7,590 nt of DNA from Spirochaetaceae bacterium (GTDB taxonomy: Bacteria; Spirochaetota; Spirochaetia; Treponematales; Breznakiellaceae). Below, one piece after another: positions 5,850 through 7,590 of this stretch. The notes beneath the pieces are model-generated. The model did not search any database, was not told the DNA's origin, and saw only the letters and a list, made by a program, of their open reading frames with translations. The stretch covers positions 1 to 7,590 of the forward strand of contig JAIRMY010000156.1 in the NCBI GenBank assembly GCA_031258335.1. Direction: 5' to 3'. A program made the position numbers and the translations under genes. Within the stretch, counting starts at the first letter, position 1; the number at the start of each line of letters is the position of its first letter.

Positions 5850-7300
5850 TCCGCAGTCTCCCTGTAGTTTTTGAACAAAGCCTCGCAGAGTTTCCAGTTA
5901 TCGCCCGCGCCCATAGTAACGAATATATCGCTTCGGCGTAAAACAGGTTTCAACGACGGAAGCGCGTCAAGCGGTTCATCGCTGTAGTAAACATTATCAC
6001 GCAGCTCCTTTGTCTTCTCAAAGAGACTGAGGCCGGTTACGCTGCCGCCGTAAACTTCACGCGCCGATGGATATATCTTGTGCAAAAAAACAAGATCCGC
6101 AGCGTCAAAGGCGTGGGCAAAATCTTCGAGAAGCGCCACCGTCCGCGAGTACGTGTGGGACATAAAACTCACGATGAGCCTCCGGCCGGGGTAGAATTCC
6201 TTTAACCCGGCAAGCGTTGTTTTTATCGCCGTCGGGTGGTGGGCGTAATCGTCGATGAACAGTACGCCGCCCGACTGCCCTATGATTTCCGTCCTCCGTT
6301 TGCCGCCGGAAAACGAGGCGAGCGCGCTCCCCATCTTGACCAGCGCCGCCTCGTCAAGCGCCCGGCCCTCGTTAGCCGCTATCGCCTTAACCAGGGCAAG
6401 CGCCCCCGCCGAGTTCAAAACCGTGTGCCGCCCCGGAACCCGTAGCGTCCACCTGTACGGGATGCCTTCAAGTTCAAAGCCCGATTCCCCGTTTCCAGTC
6501 TTGTAATTCCGTATCTTGTAAGAACCGAGGGCGTTGAATCCGTATTCTGTGTATTTGATGTCGCTCCGTTTTTTTTGAATCAACTCCGCAGTCTCTCTCG
6601 CTCCCGGGTCATCGGCGCAGTATATCAATTCGCCCCCGCTTTCAATCTTGTCTCCGTACTCGACAAAGGCATCCCGTATGGCGCGGTAATCGGGGAAAAA
6701 ATCCTGATGGTCGCTCTCTACGCCGGTCAACAGCACGCGGCGCGGGTGAAAACTCAAGAAATGTTTGCGGTATTCGCAGGTTTCCGCGACAAAGTATTTG
6801 TCCCCGGCGCTGATAGTCGAACGCTCGCCAAAACTTGCCGACGCGCTTCCCGCCAAAACCCGCGCCGGAAGCGCAGCCGCGGCGAGCAGCGTCCCGGCAA
6901 TCAACGTAGTCGTCGTCTTACCATGTACACCGGCGACGCCGCTCGAATCGAACAACGCGGAATACGCCCCGAGCGCGTCCGTGTACTTCACAACGGGAAA
7001 GCCGCGCCGTAGCGCCTCCGCTATTTCAGGATTCTTCTCCGCGCTGTACGCCGCGCTGTGAATCACGAGGTCTATACCGTCTCTTATCCGCGATGGATCA
7101 AACGATTCAAAGTACGGAATGTGTAAGTCTTTCAGTATAGCGTCCGTGTAAAAGACTTCATCTGTATCCGAGCCTGAAACACGCGCCCCCGCGCCGGAGA
7201 GGAGTTCGGCCAACGCGCACATCCCCGTCCCCTTTATCCCGATGAAGTAAACGTTCCCGTTATTTTTGATTATTTTTTCTATGTTTTTTTCTATGCTCAT
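5846..7300 (-). CDS. murC: UDP-N-acetylmuramate--L-alanine ligase
   Basis: MurC is the cytosolic ATP-dependent ligase that adds L-alanine to UDP-MurNAc, the first residue of the peptidoglycan stem peptide. The 484-residue length is typical. The N-terminal Rossmann-like domain has GIKGTGMCALAELL (21-34), a variant of the common GIGGxGM. The Mur ligase central domain has the ATP loop GVHGKTTTT (124-132), AETCEYRKHFLSFHP (172-186) and ESDHQDFF (195-202, with the conserved His198). PGRHTVLNSAGALA (289-302) leads towards the C-terminal domain, with GGKRRTE (332-338), DDYAHHPTAI (350-359) and VTMGAGDNWKL (461-471). DDYAHHP and the overall length favour MurC over the related ligase Mpl. It overlaps the upstream ABC ATPase stop and the downstream yicC start, each as ATGA, so translational coupling is likely. 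Confidence 0.95.
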   Translation of the reverse strand: MSIEKNIEKIIKNNGNVYFIGIKGTGMCALAELLSGAGARVSGSDTDEVFYTDAILKDLHIPYFESFDPSRIRDGIDLVIHSAAYSAEKNPEIAEALRRGFPVVKYTDALGAYSALFDSSGVAGVHGKTTTTLIAGTLLAAAALPARVLAGSASASFGERSTISAGDKYFVAETCEYRKHFLSFHPRRVLLTGVESDHQDFFPDYRAIRDAFVEYGDKIESGGELIYCADDPGARETAELIQKKRSDIKYTEYGFNALGSYKIRNYKTGNGESGFELEGIPYRWTLRVPGRHTVLNSAGALALVKAIAANEGRALDEAALVKMGSALASFSGGKRRTEIIGQSGGVLFIDDYAHHPTAIKTTLAGLKEFYPGRRLIVSFMSHTYSRTVALLEDFAHAFDAADLVFLHKIYPSAREVYGGSVTGLSLFEKTKELRDNVYYSDEPLDALPSLKPVLRRSDIFVTMGAGDNWKLCEALFKNYRETAE

Positions 7301-7590
7301 GGTTTTTCACCGGACAGATTCTGAAGAAAGAGCCTTACGCGCCCGGATCGGGGGTTGTCAATCACTTCGGCTGCCGGGCCTTCTTCGATAAACATCCCGC
7401 CGTCCATGAAAAGAACGCGGTCCGCGACCTCGCGGGCAAAGGCCATCTCGTGCGTAACTATCACCATAGTCATATTTTCGGCTGCCAGACGGCGTATGAC
7501 ACGGAGAATCTCGGCGGTGAGTTCAGGGTCTAGAGCGCTTGTCGGCTCGTCAAAGAAGAGGACGAGCGGGTCGAGGGCAAGGGCGCGGGC
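7297..7590 (-). CDS. Polar amino-acid ABC transporter ATP-binding protein, C-terminal 97 residues only
   Basis: This is the 3' part of an ATPase that would energise uptake of polar amino acids with a membrane permease and a periplasmic binding protein. The visible fragment starts just after the ABC signature and contains Walker B with the catalytic Glu and the D-loop (LVLFFDEPTSALDPE, fragment residues 9-23), the H-loop (VTHEMAFAREVADRVLFMDG, 45-64) and the family tail EEGPAAEVIDNPRSGRVRLFL. THEMxFAREVADRV is characteristic of the GlnQ/HisP-type polar amino-acid subfamily. The full protein should be about 240-250 residues, so the N-terminal 145-150 with Walker A lie beyond the right edge. Its TGA overlaps the murC start by four bases, an unusual partner for a transporter gene. 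The exact substrate cannot be told. Confidence 0.92.
   Translation of the reverse strand, partial: ARALALDPLVLFFDEPTSALDPELTAEILRVIRRLAAENMTMVIVTHEMAFAREVADRVLFMDGGMFIEEGPAAEVIDNPRSGRVRLFLQNLSGEKP

Overview
The window is a compact bacterial chromosomal segment of slightly above half G+C by eye. All seven recognisable protein genes lie on the minus strand, so transcription runs from high to low coordinates. I see no tRNA, rRNA, CRISPR array, insertion sequence, phage or plasmid gene. The gene set (MurC for peptidoglycan, ADP-glucose pyrophosphorylase, cofactor-independent phosphoglycerate mutase, a ferredoxin-linked 2-oxoacid oxidoreductase subunit) suggests a fermentative, probably anaerobic, walled bacterium. 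A short archaeal-type CMP kinase-like protein beside yicC and murC, a plant/cyanobacterial-style GlgC, a eukaryote-like GpmI and the GIKGTGM form of MurC together remind me of treponeme-like spirochaetes. That placement rests on memory and inference and was not tested by a search.

Layout in transcription order, right to left. At 7590-4411 there is a tight four-gene run: the 3' end of a polar amino-acid ABC transporter ATPase, murC, yicC and a cytidylate kinase-like gene. The first three overlap by ATGA junctions and the fourth follows 11 bp after the third, which implies one operon with translational coupling. At 4410-4164 a 247-bp gap holds a promoter-like sequence for the next gene and a possible 25-residue ORF on the plus strand. 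At 4163-2556 lies an iorA-like gene (ThDP subunit of indolepyruvate:ferredoxin oxidoreductase) that lacks the usual C-terminal ferredoxin domain and has no iorB beside it. At 2555-2397 a 159-bp gap holds a possible glgC promoter. At 2396-1 lie glgC and the 5' two thirds of gpmI, 18 bp apart and probably co-transcribed; gpmI runs off the left edge.

The genes are mainly housekeeping: cell-wall precursor synthesis, RNA turnover and nucleotide metabolism in the right block, and glycogen synthesis plus lower glycolysis in the left block, with an amino-acid/2-oxoacid oxidation subunit between. I found no convincing evidence of a new multi-gene system. The points most worth a second look are the iorA promoter, whose predicted start site falls exactly on the ATG (a possible leaderless mRNA), the loss of the ferredoxin domain from IorA, an asparagine in place of the Walker A lysine in the kinase-like protein, and the plus-strand mini-ORF whose Shine-Dalgarno sits in a small hairpin loop.
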